From Rutpela maculata (taxonomy: Eukaryota; Arthropoda; Insecta; Coleoptera; Cerambycidae): a stretch of DNA of 64,000 nucleotides. Both the position numbers and the translations under genes were made by a program. Below, piece by piece: positions 22,804 through 34,670 of the stretch. Location of the stretch: contig OW386285.2 of the NCBI GenBank assembly GCA_936432065.2, positions 260,780,317 through 260,844,316 on the forward strand. The letters are read 5' to 3'. The stretch's first letter is position 1; every line of letters starts with the position of its first letter. Below the pieces are notes generated by a model that was given only the letters and a program-made list of their open reading frames with translations, was not told where the DNA came from and ran no database searches.

Positions 22804-24828
22804 TGTAGAAGAACGCACTACCGGGCGTCAAAATGACGCGACACCAATTTATTTCTCAGGGGGCGCCAGTCGCGTATTACCCCGTTCTTCTACCTCCCAG
22901 GCGGGTTCGAGATAAGATGCACTTCGGTAGCCGAGTAATGGGACCAAGGCGGCACTACCACAGATCGGAAACTACGCTCTCTCTGGACCCGAATTCCCTC
23001 GTTAGGGGTTTAGGCACTTCTTAATTTCCTGAATTTTTGCATAAAAAAATCCCAACCGAAGAATTTCTCTGCGGAGGGATTAGTTTTGGTACGCGAAAAT
23101 CACGTTTTGGTCCATTAATAACGGAATATATTTCTCAAAAAACGCATAAAAAAATCCCTATCAAACCTTCGTAAAGCAACCAGAAGGTCGAACGTTAATG
23201 CGAATTAACTCGACACATCCGGCTTTCTATACGAAAGTTCCAGGGATTATAGACCGTCAACAGGCCTCAAGATCAATTAAGAAATATTAGTTCAAGGAAT
23301 CCGTTTATTTAACAGAATTGGTTATACAAAATTCTCAAGAAAGAATCGTGCCTTCCCCAATCAAGGTAGTGACTTTCAGACCGTACAAGCGAGAGCGCTC
23401 ACGCTAACGATCGATTAGGTAGAAAAGATTCATACGTACCTTCTCAGAATCAAAATGTGAGCTTTTAGAATCATTTCAGACTCTGGGTAAATGAATAATT
23501 AAGGCTGACTGAAATTAACTTAAAAAAGTTTTACTAAATGAATTTAGTTTCGCTAGAGACTACTTAGCTTTAAAGTTCTTGTATCGTGGAGATTCACGTA
23601 CTCAAACACATTCAGAGGACTTATTACTGCATAAGTTGAGTGGCCTTCGATCAGTCCACGACTTACTAACCCTTATCACAGTCGATTAATAATATCGATT
23701 TGGCAGCGTCTCACCTTCGAGCGACTATTAGGCAAAATTGAATTTTTGGATTTTTATGCACAAGGCGTTTTCCTCTATAACTTTGTCATTTGAAAAGCCC
23801 CGTTATTGGCTTTTCTACCATCGCTTTGTCTGGACTACTCAACGCGCTCGACCAAATTGCGAGCCGCTGGGTCAATCCAAACTCTTTCCATGCGAGAAAC
23901 CGGCCTTGTACATGTGCATTGATTTTTATCAATTTTTGCTTATCGGCACTACGCCGGCTTTGACAAAATCTTCTATTTTGCCTTTTGGATGCAGTGCATC
24001 GTTAAAATTTTATGCTCATACTTTAGAATTGTGCTTTCAATGATCGTACCTCAAAGGTCAATGTCTTTGGTTGAGGAATAAAAAATAAAAAATAATTTAA
24101 AGTATATTTTCGTGGTACTTTTTAAACTGACTTCGTGGTACTTTTGAAAAATCCAGTTTAAGACCAATTTTAGCGTACTTTTGAAAAATCGATTTTCGAG
24201 CCAAATTTCAAGGTACTTTTGAAAAACTAATCTGCGGGTGAAATTTTGGCGTACTTTTGAAAAATCGATTTTCAAGCCAAATTTCAAGGTACTTTTGAAA
24301 AGTTAATCTGCGGGTGAAATTTTGGCGTACTTTTGAAAAATCGATTTTCAAGCCAAATTTCAAGGTACTTTTGAAAAGTTAATCTGCGGGTGAAATTTTG
24401 GCGTACTTTTGAAAAATCGATCTTCAAGCCAAATTTCAACGCAGTTTTGAAAAATTAGTCTGCAAGTGAAACTTTGGCGTACTTTCGATAAATCGATTCT
24501 TGGGCCAAATTTTGACGCCCTTCCAAAAATATTATTTTTCAAAGTCCAATTTATGGTACCTTTGAAAAAGTATATTATTCATAAATCCCTGTAATTATAT
24601 ACTTCTACTCTCATATTCTGAACCAAAAACATTTTTCCTAAGTGAAAATTCGGTGTTTCTTCGAATTTTCACCTGGTCATTTCCAACGCCTTATAGAACC
24701 CAAAACGGCCCTTGTGGACTGATCTGCGCCTCTGCAGACTCCCAAAAATGTCTTTAAATGAAATTTTTGCCTAAGTCGAATTTTGATTATGTCTTCAACT
24801 TAGGACGATTTTGGAGAGTTCTACAACA
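22804..24828 (-). repeat. 3' LTR of the 10-kb gypsy element
   Basis: 2025-bp LTR with an internal array of imperfect 76-bp units at about 24104-24545 (each unit containing TTTTGGCGTACTTTTGAAAA). It has exactly two more of these units than the 5' LTR, explaining the 151-bp length difference apart from a single A in a homopolymer. Confidence 0.94.
24104..24545 (-). repeat. 76-bp tandem array inside the 3' LTR
   Basis: The start of AAATTTTGGC recurs at 24241, 24317 and 24393, giving a 76-bp period; further diverged units flank these. The 5' LTR has the same array with two units fewer (about 32265-32560). Confidence 0.88.
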
Positions 24829-24840
24829 CTCCCCTCCTTT
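24829..24840 (-). promoter_or_regulatory. Polypurine tract
   Basis: Immediately before the 3' LTR the minus strand reads AAAGGAGGGGAG, a good polypurine tract for plus-strand DNA synthesis. Confidence 0.8.
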
Positions 24841-26248
24841 GGTTGAATCTTTTCTACTCATCGATTGCCTTCAATTTCCATATTCACTTGTATGTCTGTA
24901 TGCCTTCATTTGACGGTCTGACCTATGGTACAGATGTTTAAAAATAACGGCCTTAATTGGGGCAGACGGCTGATCCGCCTATCTAACTTAAAAATAAATA
25001 CATTTTTTAAACAATACGCCAAGTTGATACAACATTTTTATCAACTTAATTACACTCGCGTCGAGGTGCGAAGCGTAGCACAATTTTGATTAGCGTCAAC
25101 TCTCACTAATTCGTTGCACTCGCTTTTTTGCCCTGGTCTCGCTCTTGCTTGACTTCGGCCCTTTCTAGAAGAGGCTGTCTATATCTCCATGCCGCAGCTT
25201 GGACGGTCCTCGCCTTTGAGTTCCAGACTTCACCATGCCGCGCCCTTGCGACAGGCTGGGTCATCTTTCCATTTCTGCACATGGAAAATGCAGTTCTGCA
25301 ACTAGATTGACTTTTTAGCAAGTCGTCGACTGGGACGCGTCGATTAACAAACACAATGTGTTGTTTTTAATGAAATATTTTTCTAACATGAATTTTGTTA
25401 ACTTATAATGGTTAGAAATTGGTTCTTCGTAAGGTAGATTGAATCGGCTTACGATACTCGTGCGGTCATCACTACTTTGTGAAAAAAGTATAAAAAAAAA
25501 AATTGAAGCGTCTTCTTGAGCGAAGAACGGCTTCTGAAACTCGTTTCGTAGTTTCTACTTCGTAAGGTAGATTAAATCGGCTTACGATACTCGTGCGGTC
25601 ATCACGACTTGTAAAAAAAAAGTATAAAAAAAAAATTGAAGCGTCTTCTTGAGCGAAGAACGGCTTCTGAAACTCGTCGCGTAGTTTCTACTTCGTAAGG
25701 TAGATTAAATCGGCTTACGATACTCGTGCGGTCATCACGACTTGTGAAAAAAGTATAAAAAAAAATTGAAGCGTCTTCTTGAGCGAAGAACGGCTTCTGA
25801 AACTCGTCTCGTAGTTTCTACTTCGTAAGGTAGATTAAATCGGCTTACGATACTCGTGCGGTCATCACGACTTGTGAAAAAAGTATAAAAAAAAAAATTG
25901 AAGCGTCTTCTTGAGCGAAGAACGGCTTCTGAAACTCGTAGTTTCCATTTGGGGTATACGTTAATTTTGTTGACTTAAAATGATTAAAATAGAAGTTGTC
26001 TTCTTGCATAAGAAAAACAGCTTCCGAAACTCGTACTGATTCGTACTTATGCCTACGTCCATTACTCGAACTTGGCGGCTCTCGCTCTTGAGAAGCTAGG
26101 CTTACCGGATCGCGCTCTTGCGTCGGGTTCGCCGTCTTTCCATGTCTGCTCATGGAGTAGACTTTAAATTTTCGATTCGACCGCATATAGGTCAAAATCG
26201 CCACTTAGAATTTTGAGAAAAAATATAAAAAAAAAGCGAAAACGGCTA
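24841..26248 (-). other. Gypsy 3' non-coding region
   Basis: Between the pol stop and the purine tract. Besides the tandem array, two diverged copies of one block occur (around 25130-25290 and 26060-26150: both have TCGCTCTTG and CTTTCCAT..CTGC.CATGGA). I see no env gene; the frames at 25106-25354 and 25845-26204 lack signal-peptide or membrane segments. Confidence 0.7.
25425..25945 (-). repeat. Tandem 130-133-bp repeat between pol and 3' LTR
   Basis: Four units start with CTTCGTAAGGTAGATT at 25425, 25558, 25691 and 25821, each with CGGCTTACGATACTCGTGC and GAAGCGTCTTCTTGAGCG. They are close to identical. A related more distant copy of the flanking motif follows at 26000. The position outside the coding region suggests a regulatory or structural role; this is not shown by the sequence. 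Confidence 0.92.
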
Positions 26249-29200
26249 TTAGTCGTGGTCGACCTCAGAAATATCTAGAGGTGACTCTTCTATGTCTGGC
26301 TCATCTCGAGCATCATCGGGATCTCGACTTATTACATCCTGCTCATCTTGAGCTCTTGCGGGAACATTGATTTGAACTAGTGTGGTATCGCTACGTCGCT
26401 CTGACCTGGGCGCGATCTCATTGTCTGATGAGGAAGCGTCGTCACTAAGATGAGTTTCATCCGGACTATCTTCTGATTCTTCAGACAATTCCAATTCAAC
26501 ATCGGGGTCTCCCTTAGGTGCCGGCCTGATGGCATCGACATGTAATCTCGTCGAAGTTACCCCCTTGTGAATGAGGTAAACTTCATTGGACAATCTCTTT
26601 AAAACCTTGTGTGGCCCACTCCACGACGGTGTGAAGGTATGATCCTTCCTGATCCTTTTAGTCATTACCATATCTCCCACTTTATATACGACCGGCGTTA
26701 CCGCCACTTTGGGCGCGTAACGCCATTGGTAATTTGTTTGATTTTTACGAATCTCCTTGACTCTTTCAAGGCGGGGAACGTCCGCTTGATTACGACGTTC
26801 TTGTCTATAAGCGAACATATTCCAATCACCAATCTGCGGTAATTCATAACCGAGTACTACGAAACTGGGCGTATGCCCCGTAGCGGCGTTTTTTCTTGTT
26901 CTCAAGATATATGCCATCTGACTAACATGTCGATCCCACTCGTCGTTGGGTGAACCATATAATAAGGTTTTTAAGATCTTCTTAGCTTCTTGCACCCTCC
27001 TTTCTATTGGATTGGCCTGTTGGTGGTAAGCTGCTGTGAAGAATCTTTCAATATTGTTACGTGTACAGAACGTATCGTAAAAGCCGGAATTGAAGTGGCC
27101 TCCCTGGTCGGAAATGATGACCCTCGGAACGCCATATCTCGCCACTAGTTCCTCTTCGATAAATTGTGCTATTGTTTTTCCACTGACTTGGGTGAACGCC
27201 TTGGCTTCGACCCACTTACTAAATACATCCTCTACCATTAATATATATCGGTTATCTGCATCTTTGGTTCGCTGAAGCGGTCCGATTACATCGACGCTTA
27301 GAACTTCGAACGGATGCGATGGAGCATGGCTTCTGAGAGGAGCCTTCGGTTGTGATTGTCTGCTTTTTACGGAATTACAAATAATGCACTCATTTAAATA
27401 TTTGTTAACTAGTCTCGACAAATTATTAAAATAATAGCGGCCCGAGATGATTCTAACAGTTTCATCGCGGCCGGGGTGACCTATTTCCGGTCGGTCGTGA
27501 AAATGAGATATTACTCTCATGACCATACGTTTTGGTACGTATAATTTTTCTATAACATTTTCGCCTCTCGTCCAAAGTGTGCCGCCTATCACTTGTCTTG
27601 TATTGACGAATTTCACCTCTGCCTCGGTTTTATCTGCTTGTCGCACTAGAGTATTCCATCGTTCAATTTGGTCTTGGATATCTCTGGAGTGCATTTGCGC
27701 TTCTCTGACCTGATCGTTTAATTCCAATGTGGTAATCACTGATATTCGTTCCTTGTACGAGAATTTTGGTGGATACATCCTTTCCTCTTCGTCGTTTGCT
27801 TCGACGTTTGGGCCTTGAGGATTCCTGCTAAGATAGTCTGCCAATATATTTTCCTTGCCGGGACAATGTTCTATGGTGAAGCTGTATTCCTGAAGTAATA
27901 ATGACCAACGTGTAAATTTCGTTTTCTCGTCCTTATGCTTATTTAACCATAGTAAAGCTCGATTGTCGGTTTTGACTATAAATGGACGGTCTGCCAAATA
28001 TATTTTGTATTTCCTTATATAATTAACGACGCTCAAACATTCCAATTCATTGATATGGTATTTTCTCTCCGTCGGAGATAACGTATTACTAGCATAAGAG
28101 ACGATGTGCTTCTGGTCATTATCCCCCAATTGATATAATACTGCAGATAATCCTATTAAGGATGCGTCCGTCTGCAGTATGAACATTTTATTGAAATCTG
28201 GCCGGTGCAGTCCTAGAGGTTTATTTAATACCTCTTTCAGTAGGATAAAGGATTCTTGGGCTTCTGTATTCCACTTATAGCGCCAGTCCTTCGAGAGTAG
28301 TCGGGTCAAGGGCTTAGTAATTATTGCAACATTAGGGATATATTCACGTACCCAATTACATAGGCCAAGGAAACTCTGAAGCTGGCGCCTTGTCGTAGGC
28401 ACAGGATAGCTCTGTATCTGCAGAATATGTTTTTCTAAAGGTTGAGTAGTATTGGCATTTATCTTATGCCCGAGATAGGTTATACTAGATGTGGCTACCA
28501 CACATTTTTCTGGTGACACTTTTAAATTATGTAAACGTAGGCGTTCAAAGACGGCTCTCAGATGGTTTACATGCTGATCTATATTTTCACTGTAGATGAT
28601 AATATCATCGAGATATACTTTGCAGAAATGATGCAAGTAGCCGGTCAATACGTCTTTTGCCATAAATTTTTGGAATGTACATGGAGCGGTCTTCAATCCG
28701 AAAGGCATCACGTTAAATCGATAAGATGCTCCATCTAATGTTGTAAACGTAGAATAATTTTTTGACGACTCCTCAAGAGGGATTTGCCAATATCCGCTCT
28801 TGAGGTCCAACACCGTAAATATGTTGGCGTTTCCTAGATCCTTTATACTCTCGTATATCTTAGGTAAGACGGATGCTTCGTCTTCCGTTACTTCATTTAA
28901 GTGACGATAATCAATGCAGAAGCGAGGCTTCTTGCCGGGCCTTTCTATTATAATGGGAGGCGAACTGTACTGAGCGGTACTCGGTTCTATAACTCCGGCT
29001 TTCAGCATCTCTTCAATTTGATCGTACATAACTTTTTTCTTAGTAGGAGACATAGGATAAGGTTTGATATTGAACGGGCGGTCGTCTTTAACTTTTATTT
29101 TATGTTTCGTTGTCACCGTGGTAGCTTGGGTAGGCACCGCGGTGAACAATTCAGCGAATTCCTCGAATAGAGGTTTTAAATTATCGTTTCCGATGATCAG

Positions 29201-29706
29201 TTCTTCGGGAAGCCGGCATTGCTTCCTTGCTTGATGTGCCGCTTGATTCCAGAAGACGGTTATTCGCTCTTCAGTGCCGACGTAGACACATTTACGTTGA
29301 TAATCGAATACGACATTGTGAGCATATAAAAACAGAATGAGCTCTTCGTTTAAATTTTGAATGACCTGAAACGTGGTCTGAAAGGGTACATCTAGTACAT
29401 TAACGTTCATGGTCGTAGTCCCGAGGGATTCTACTAAACCATTGCCACAAGCCATAACAAACGTTTGGGGAGCTGTAAGTTGATCAATGTCGTTCAAAAA
29501 TTTCGGTTGGATAATATTCCTTGTCGAACCTGTATCCAATAAAGCGTTAACCGCTCGATTATTAATTATAATCTTAATGCGAGGCAGAGGGAAAGCGTCG
29601 TTAGTTTGATTGATAGATTCTAATGGAGTGAATCGGTGGGGAGATAGGTTGACTTCTTGATCCTTAAACAGGTAATTAAGGTCAGGAAGGTCATCGAAGT
29701 TTTTTA
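26249..29706 (-). CDS. Pol polyprotein: protease, reverse transcriptase, RNase H, integrase
   Basis: Open for about 1150 codons, in the -1 frame relative to gag and lacking its own early ATG. Counting from the M/L before the protease site: protease LLDTGST at 1-6; reverse transcriptase with FCIDYRHLN (207-215), LDLKSGYWQ (244-252) and the catalytic YLDD (309-312); RNase H with QTDAS, ELE and KTDNR (456-528); integrase zinc finger (H681, H688, C718, C721); integrase core D750, D811, E846 with 34 residues between the last two (DD35E); a GPY-like segment (WSGPHKVL) and an acidic tail. All key residues are present, so the copy may be active. It copies element RNA into DNA and integrates it. Confidence 0.95.
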
Positions 29707-30918
29707 ATTTAAACTTCTTGCTTCGGAGCTTCCTCGAGGGTCGCTTCGAGCCTGGTGGGGCCTGGTAGGCGGGGCTGGTACAGTTCGGCCTGGGCCATCG
29801 CCTCTGACCCCCGCTTGGTTTTCCGTATTCATATTACGATAGGGATTGTTTGGGCATTCTGCATGAAAATGCCACTGCTCCGTTGGGCAATATCTGCAAG
29901 GGCGATACGGGACTCGGGAGTTCCTTACGTCTCCAGTACCCCTTCTCGGTATATCCCCTCTGGGCAGCGAGGAAATATTATTTGCAAAATGCACCCTTGG
30001 TGCTGGCGGATTATCTCTTCTTTGAGATCCATTGAATGGTGTCCTAGATGCACCAAAGGAACTGGAGGACGGCTTCGCTAATGCGGAGGGTTCCGTTCTC
30101 CAGTTACTGCTCGATTGCTGATTCCTTTGAGCTGAAGCGGTAGAGGTGGACGCTTCTTGGTCCTTGCTCTTTTTGACATTTTGCAGAGCCTCGAATTCTT
30201 TATTTTCATCCATGATTTTGGCCATTTGTTCGGTCATCGTCACTAGTGTATTTGTATCTAGTATGACGGCACTCTTTAGGAGCATTTTCATATCAGGTCT
30301 CAACTGATTGAAGATGGTAGCCGCCTTCATCGCCTCCGGCTTAAACGGATCGATCCTCTTGAAGAGGCATACCTTCCTGGAAATAAATACTGACGTATTT
30401 TCCTCGGCATCTTGTTTCTTGCCATATAAATTAGCTACTGCTTCGGTGAGTACTTCACCTGAATCGTAACGGCTTCTGAACCGCTCGAGGAATAGAGGAT
30501 ACGTGGTAATTAGGGTTCGGTATTGTTCGAACCATTTCCTAGCATCGTCTTTGAGCTGTTCTGATATTTTATACAGACGGTCGTTATCCTGCGTAATTCG
30601 TACTCGGACGAAAAATTCCTCCATATGATGAATGAAGGTTTCAGGGTCTTCGTGTTCGAAGCCATGAAATTCCGCATTTGGATGCTTCGACCGATACTTA
30701 TGCTCGTGTGTGGCTTCGCTTAGAGCTTTGGCAAGACCTGCTGCCATTTGGGCGAACACTTGTTCTGAGGAGGGCTGTATGACTCCTTCAGTGGTACTCG
30801 GGCCTACCCCCGAACTACCCAGTACATCCTCCGCGCACGGCCTCTCTAACCCTCTAGAGACGTTGTCCATCACAGATGTCGGCTCGTCGTAAAACTGGAA
30901 AGGCGTTGATTCATCCAT
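29704..30918 (-). CDS. Gag polyprotein of the 10-kb gypsy element
   Basis: 404 codons from MDESTPFQFYDEP, open throughout. Residues of about 95-270 read as a retrotransposon gag capsid region (NAEFHGFEHEDPETFIHHME, ARKWFEQYRTL, FLERFRSRYDSG). A proline/serine-rich stretch follows, then a CCHC-like zinc knuckle at about residues 340-360 (CRYCPTEQWHFHAEC, spacing C-X2-C-X5-H-X4-C), expected to bind RNA. Gag forms the cytoplasmic particle that packages element RNA. Its stop TAA (29704-29706) directly follows a slippery heptamer, which links it to pol. The start is the first ATG after the primer site. Confidence 0.93.
   Translation of the reverse strand: MDESTPFQFYDEPTSVMDNVSRGLERPCAEDVLGSSGVGPSTTEGVIQPSSEQVFAQMAAGLAKALSEATHEHKYRSKHPNAEFHGFEHEDPETFIHHMEEFFVRVRITQDNDRLYKISEQLKDDARKWFEQYRTLITTYPLFLERFRSRYDSGEVLTEAVANLYGKKQDAEENTSVFISRKVCLFKRIDPFKPEAMKAATIFNQLRPDMKMLLKSAVILDTNTLVTMTEQMAKIMDENKEFEALQNVKKSKDQEASTSTASAQRNQQSSSNWRTEPSALAKPSSSSFGASRTPFNGSQRRDNPPAPRVHFANNISSLPRGDIPRRGTGDVRNSRVPYRPCRYCPTEQWHFHAECPNNPYRNMNTENQAGVRGDGPGRTVPAPPTRPHQARSDPRGSSEARSLN
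29707..29713 (-). promoter_or_regulatory. Putative -1 ribosomal frameshift site
   Basis: On the minus strand gag ends AGT TTA AAT TAA. The heptamer T TTA AAT fits the X XXY YYZ rule and is immediately followed by the gag stop; slipping back one base enters the open pol frame. Position and frame agree. I could not assess a downstream pseudoknot. Confidence 0.75.
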
Positions 30919-30948
30919 ATCCTTTCTAGAAAGCCCTGCTGACTAACA

Positions 30949-30968
30949 ACGCCCCACGTTGGGCGCCA
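30949..30968 (-). promoter_or_regulatory. Primer binding site, tRNA-Lys type
   Basis: Directly inside the 5' LTR the minus strand reads TGGCGCCCAACGTGGGGC. It begins with TGG for the tRNA CCA end and matches the class of sites that pair with insect lysine tRNA, from memory of gypsy-like elements. Confidence 0.8.
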
Positions 30969-32842
30969 TGTAGAAGAACGCACTACCGGGCGTCAAAATG
31001 ATGCGACACCAATTTATTTCTCAGGGGGCGCCAGTCGCGTATTACCCCGTTCTTCTACCTCCCAGGCGGGTTCGAGATAAGATGCACTTCGGTAGCCGAG
31101 TAATGGGACCAAGGCGGCACTACCACAGATCGGAAACTACGCTCTCTCTGGACCCGAATTCCCTCGTTAGGGGTTTAGGCACCTCTTAATTTCCTGAATT
31201 TTTGCATAAAAAAATCCCAACCGAAGAATTTCTCTGCGGAGGGATTAGTTTTGGTACGCGAAAATCACGTTTTGGTCCATTAATAACGGAATATATTTCT
31301 CAAAAAACGCATAAAAAAATCCCTATCAAACCTTCGTAAAGCAACCAGAAGGTCGAACGTTAATGCGAATTAACTCGACACATCCGGCTTTCTATACGAA
31401 AGTTCCAGGGATTATAGACCGTCAACAGGCCTCAAGATCAATTAAGAAATATTAGTTCAAGGAATCCGTTTATTTAACAGAATTGGTTATACAAAATTCT
31501 CAAGAAAGAATCGTGCCTTCCCCAATCAAGGTAGTGACTTTCAGACCATACAAGCGAGAGCGCTCACGCTAACGATCGATTAGGTAGAAAAGATTCATAC
31601 GTACCTTCTCAGAATCAAAATGTGAGCTTTTAGAATCATTTCAGACTCTGGGTAAATGAATAATTAAGGCTGACTGAAATTAACTTAAAAAAGTTTTACT
31701 AAATGAATTTAGTTTCGCTAGAGACTACTTAGCTTTAAAGTTCTTGTATCGTGGAGATTCACGTACTCAAACACATTCAGAGGACTTATTACTGCATAAG
31801 TTGAGTGGCGTTCGATCAGTCCACGACTTACTAACCCTTATCACAGTCGATTAATAATATCGATTTGGCAGCGTCTCACCTTCGAGCGACTATTAGGCAA
31901 AATTGAATTTTTGGATTTTTATGCACAAGGCGTTTTCCTCTATAACTTTGTCATTTGAAAAGCCCCGTTATTGGCTTTTCTACCATCGCTTTGTCTGGAC
32001 TACTCAACGCGCTCGACCAAATTGCGAGCCGCTGGGTCAATCCAAACTCTTTCCATGCGAGAAACCGGCCTTGTACATGTGCATTGATTTTTATCAATTT
32101 TTGCTTATCGGCACTACGCCGGCTTTGACAAAATCTTCTATTTTGCCTTTTGGATGCAGTGCATCGTTAAAATTTTATGCTCATACTTTAGAATTGTGCT
32201 TTCAATGATCGTACCTCAAAGGTCAATGTCTTTGGTTGAGGAATAAAAAATAAAAAAATAATTTAAAGTATATTTTCGTGGTACTTTTTAAACTGACTTC
32301 GTGGTACTTTTGAAAAATCCAGTTTAAGACCAATTTTAGCGTACTTTTGAAAAATCGATTTTCGAGCCAAATTTCAAGGTACTTTTGAAAAACTAATCTG
32401 CGGGTGAAATTTTGGCGTACTTTTGAAAAATCGATTTTCAAGCCAAATTTCAAGGTACTTTTGAAAAATTAGTCTGCAAGTGAAACTTTGGCGTACTTTC
32501 GATAAATCGATTCTTGGGCCAAATTTTGACGCCCTTCCAAAAATATTATTTTTCAAAGTCCAATTTATGGTACCTTTGAAAAAGTATATTATTCATAAAT
32601 CCCTGTCATTATATACTTCTACTCTCATATTCTGAACCAAAAACATTTTTCCTAAGTGAAAATTCGGTGTTTCTTCGAATTTTCACCTGGTCATTTCCAA
32701 CGCCTTATAGAACCCAAAACGGCCCTTGTGGACTGATCTGCGCCTCTGCAGACTCCCAAAAATGTCTTTAAATGAAATTTTTGCCTAAGTCGAATTTTGA
32801 TTATGTCTTCAACTTAGGACGATTTTGGAGAGTTCTACAACA
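30969..32842 (-). repeat. 5' LTR of the 10-kb gypsy element
   Basis: 1874-bp LTR, nearly identical to 22804-24828 apart from scattered single-base changes (for example near 31009, 31184, 31548 and 31810) and two fewer 76-bp units. As the upstream LTR of a minus-strand element it should carry the promoter, though I could not fix a TATA box. Confidence 0.94.
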
Positions 32843-33189
32843 TTGCCAACTTAATAAACTATAAGTAAGGAAGTTTTATGCTTCAAATAGATATAGAAAA
32901 GATCCCCCTACTGTGGTTTGTTGCCGGGTTATAGGCCAGTCACCAGGGATTTCCATAGTGCAAAGTTAAACAAAAATTACAAAAGTTTTTAAATTTTGTG
33001 ACAACATCCGGTTTTTGCATCCTTTTCCGCCCCCCCGGAACATTGTTAAAAACTGCTGCCAAGGAATCACTACTTCCACATCCAGATTTTCTATCCAAGT
33101 CACTCACAACGAAAAAATTTTGAATGTGGAAATAATTGTTTATGGAACTTTAATAATTTTTTAAATCCCATAAAACGATACCCCACATC

Positions 33190-33420
33190 GGTAGTGGGGT
33201 GGGGGTGGTGATAGGGGGTAGTAATGGGGGTGGCGGAAGTAAAAAAATATTTTGAGGTTTCTGGTTCTTGTACACACACTAAATCACAATTTTTTTTCAT
33301 CCCCTTTAATAATGGGGTGGGGGTGGTAATGGGGGTGGTTAATGCAAAATTTTTTTTTAAGACCTTATCTTCTCTTGTATATACTAAATTCCAATTTTAT
33401 GGACTCTTACCTGCTTGATT
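33190..33420 (+). repeat. G-rich direct duplication
   Basis: Two related blocks, 33190-33300 and 33314-33400, each with GGGGTGGGGGTGG, a run of T and then a CTTGTA.A.AC.AAAT segment. Non-coding. Confidence 0.6.
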
Positions 33421-34240
33421 TACCTATTTACCCCAAATTTACCCCAATTTACCCCCCAACCCTTCGACGGAACGAAATTTATGCAAACCTTAGAGAACAT
33501 TTTAATAATTATTTGATATTTCCTATCAAGTTTGCACCCTGCTACGATGACCGGATCATTACAAATAGTTTTTTATTAACTTTGCTTTGATATATTTAGT
33601 CGATTAAAAATTGCGAATGTTATGCAAATGATCGTTTATACGACAGAATAGGGTCACAAACCCGCTTGTAATTTTGCATAACTTTTTCTATCTATTTTTT
33701 TTCACAATTTTTTTATCTGGCACTGCCATGATTTTGACAGTTTAAACAATATGGGGTCTAAACAATGCGAAAATCGGGTTGCGAATGTTTGCAACATTAA
33801 TAACTGACATAATTTGAATTTGCAACCTCGTAAATGTACCGGAACTTAATTAAATTACCTATTATTTAAAAAATGAAGTAATAGTACGGGAGGCAGCGCT
33901 GCCTTTGAACAAGTAATTTCATACTGACTGAAAATCATAACAATAATAGTTTTCCTCTAATACATCAGCAATCTGACCGTCAGCTACTCTGGTAGCGGTG
34001 GAGCTAATGGTGAAAGCATGTTAAAGTTGTTAAAAAATGTTTTTCCATCAGTTTCTTTGAATATCTCGAAATCTATAAGTTCTATGGAAAACAACAAAAA
34101 GAAGGAAAATGTTCGTTATGAGCTGTACCGTAAAAGTATATAAGCTATAATTCATTCCAATTGTTATTATTATTTAAAAAAAATAAAATAAATAAATTAC
34201 CAAGTATGTCTACATGTCATATTATGTTCTTACAAACCAG

Positions 34241-34330
34241 GCCTCAGTCGTTAGATAGCGGAGTGGGTAAGGCGACTGGCACATTTTATTCAGGGTATGG
34301 ACGTCTCGGGTTCAAATCCTGCTTGCGAAA
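34241..34330 (+). repeat. tRNA-like (SINE-type) sequence
   Basis: Contains an A-box-like TAGCGGAGTGGGTAAGG (about 34255-34271) and a B-box GGTTCAAATCC (34309-34319) about 40 bp apart, the layout of an internal RNA polymerase III promoter. It does not fold into a convincing functional tRNA by eye and lies inside a transposon, so a tRNA-derived SINE head is more likely. Confidence 0.5.
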
Positions 34331-34670
34331 TATTTTGTTTTTATTGTATTAGTGATATTAAAAGTTTTACAAAGCTGTATATATGAACATGAGAGTAGTT
34401 GTTCATGTTAGGTTGGTTTTTCGAGTATGAAAATACTCGTAACATAATTTTTTTTTCAACTTTAACATGGTGTATCTCTAGATCCACCGCGGGTGCGGCG
34501 ACTGACGCTCATTTTGATGATTATTGAGTATTAATCAACTGATAAAAATGAAAGTTATTCAGTATAAAATTCCTCGAAAACATCTACCGGACATTTATCA
34601 TAGGATTTACTTTGAAATTGTACGGAATGGACGTCCTCTGAATGTCTATTTTATGTATGGGAAGTATATA

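Larger units (their letters stand above)
22804..32842 (-). mobile_element. Full-length Ty3/gypsy LTR retrotransposon, 10 kb
   Basis: Long LTRs (2025 and 1874 bp) start TGTTGTAGAA and end TTCTTCTACA in element orientation and are flanked by TTGC (22800-22803 and 32843-32846), a 4-bp target duplication. Between them on the minus strand lie a primer site, an open gag, an open pol with all enzyme domains and a purine tract. The LTRs are nearly identical outside a tandem-repeat difference, so insertion was recent. About 1.4 kb between pol and the 3' LTR contains tandem repeats and no envelope-like gene. LTR length and tRNA-Lys type primer resemble Osvaldo/Ulysses-like elements, which is my inference. 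Confidence 0.95.

Noticed and set aside
25106..26204. Possible env gene after pol
   Set aside because: Frames are short, created largely by tandem repeats, and lack signal peptide, cleavage site or membrane anchor.
34241..34330. Functional tRNA gene
   Set aside because: A and B boxes are present but no convincing cloverleaf with paired acceptor ends; a SINE-type relic is more likely.
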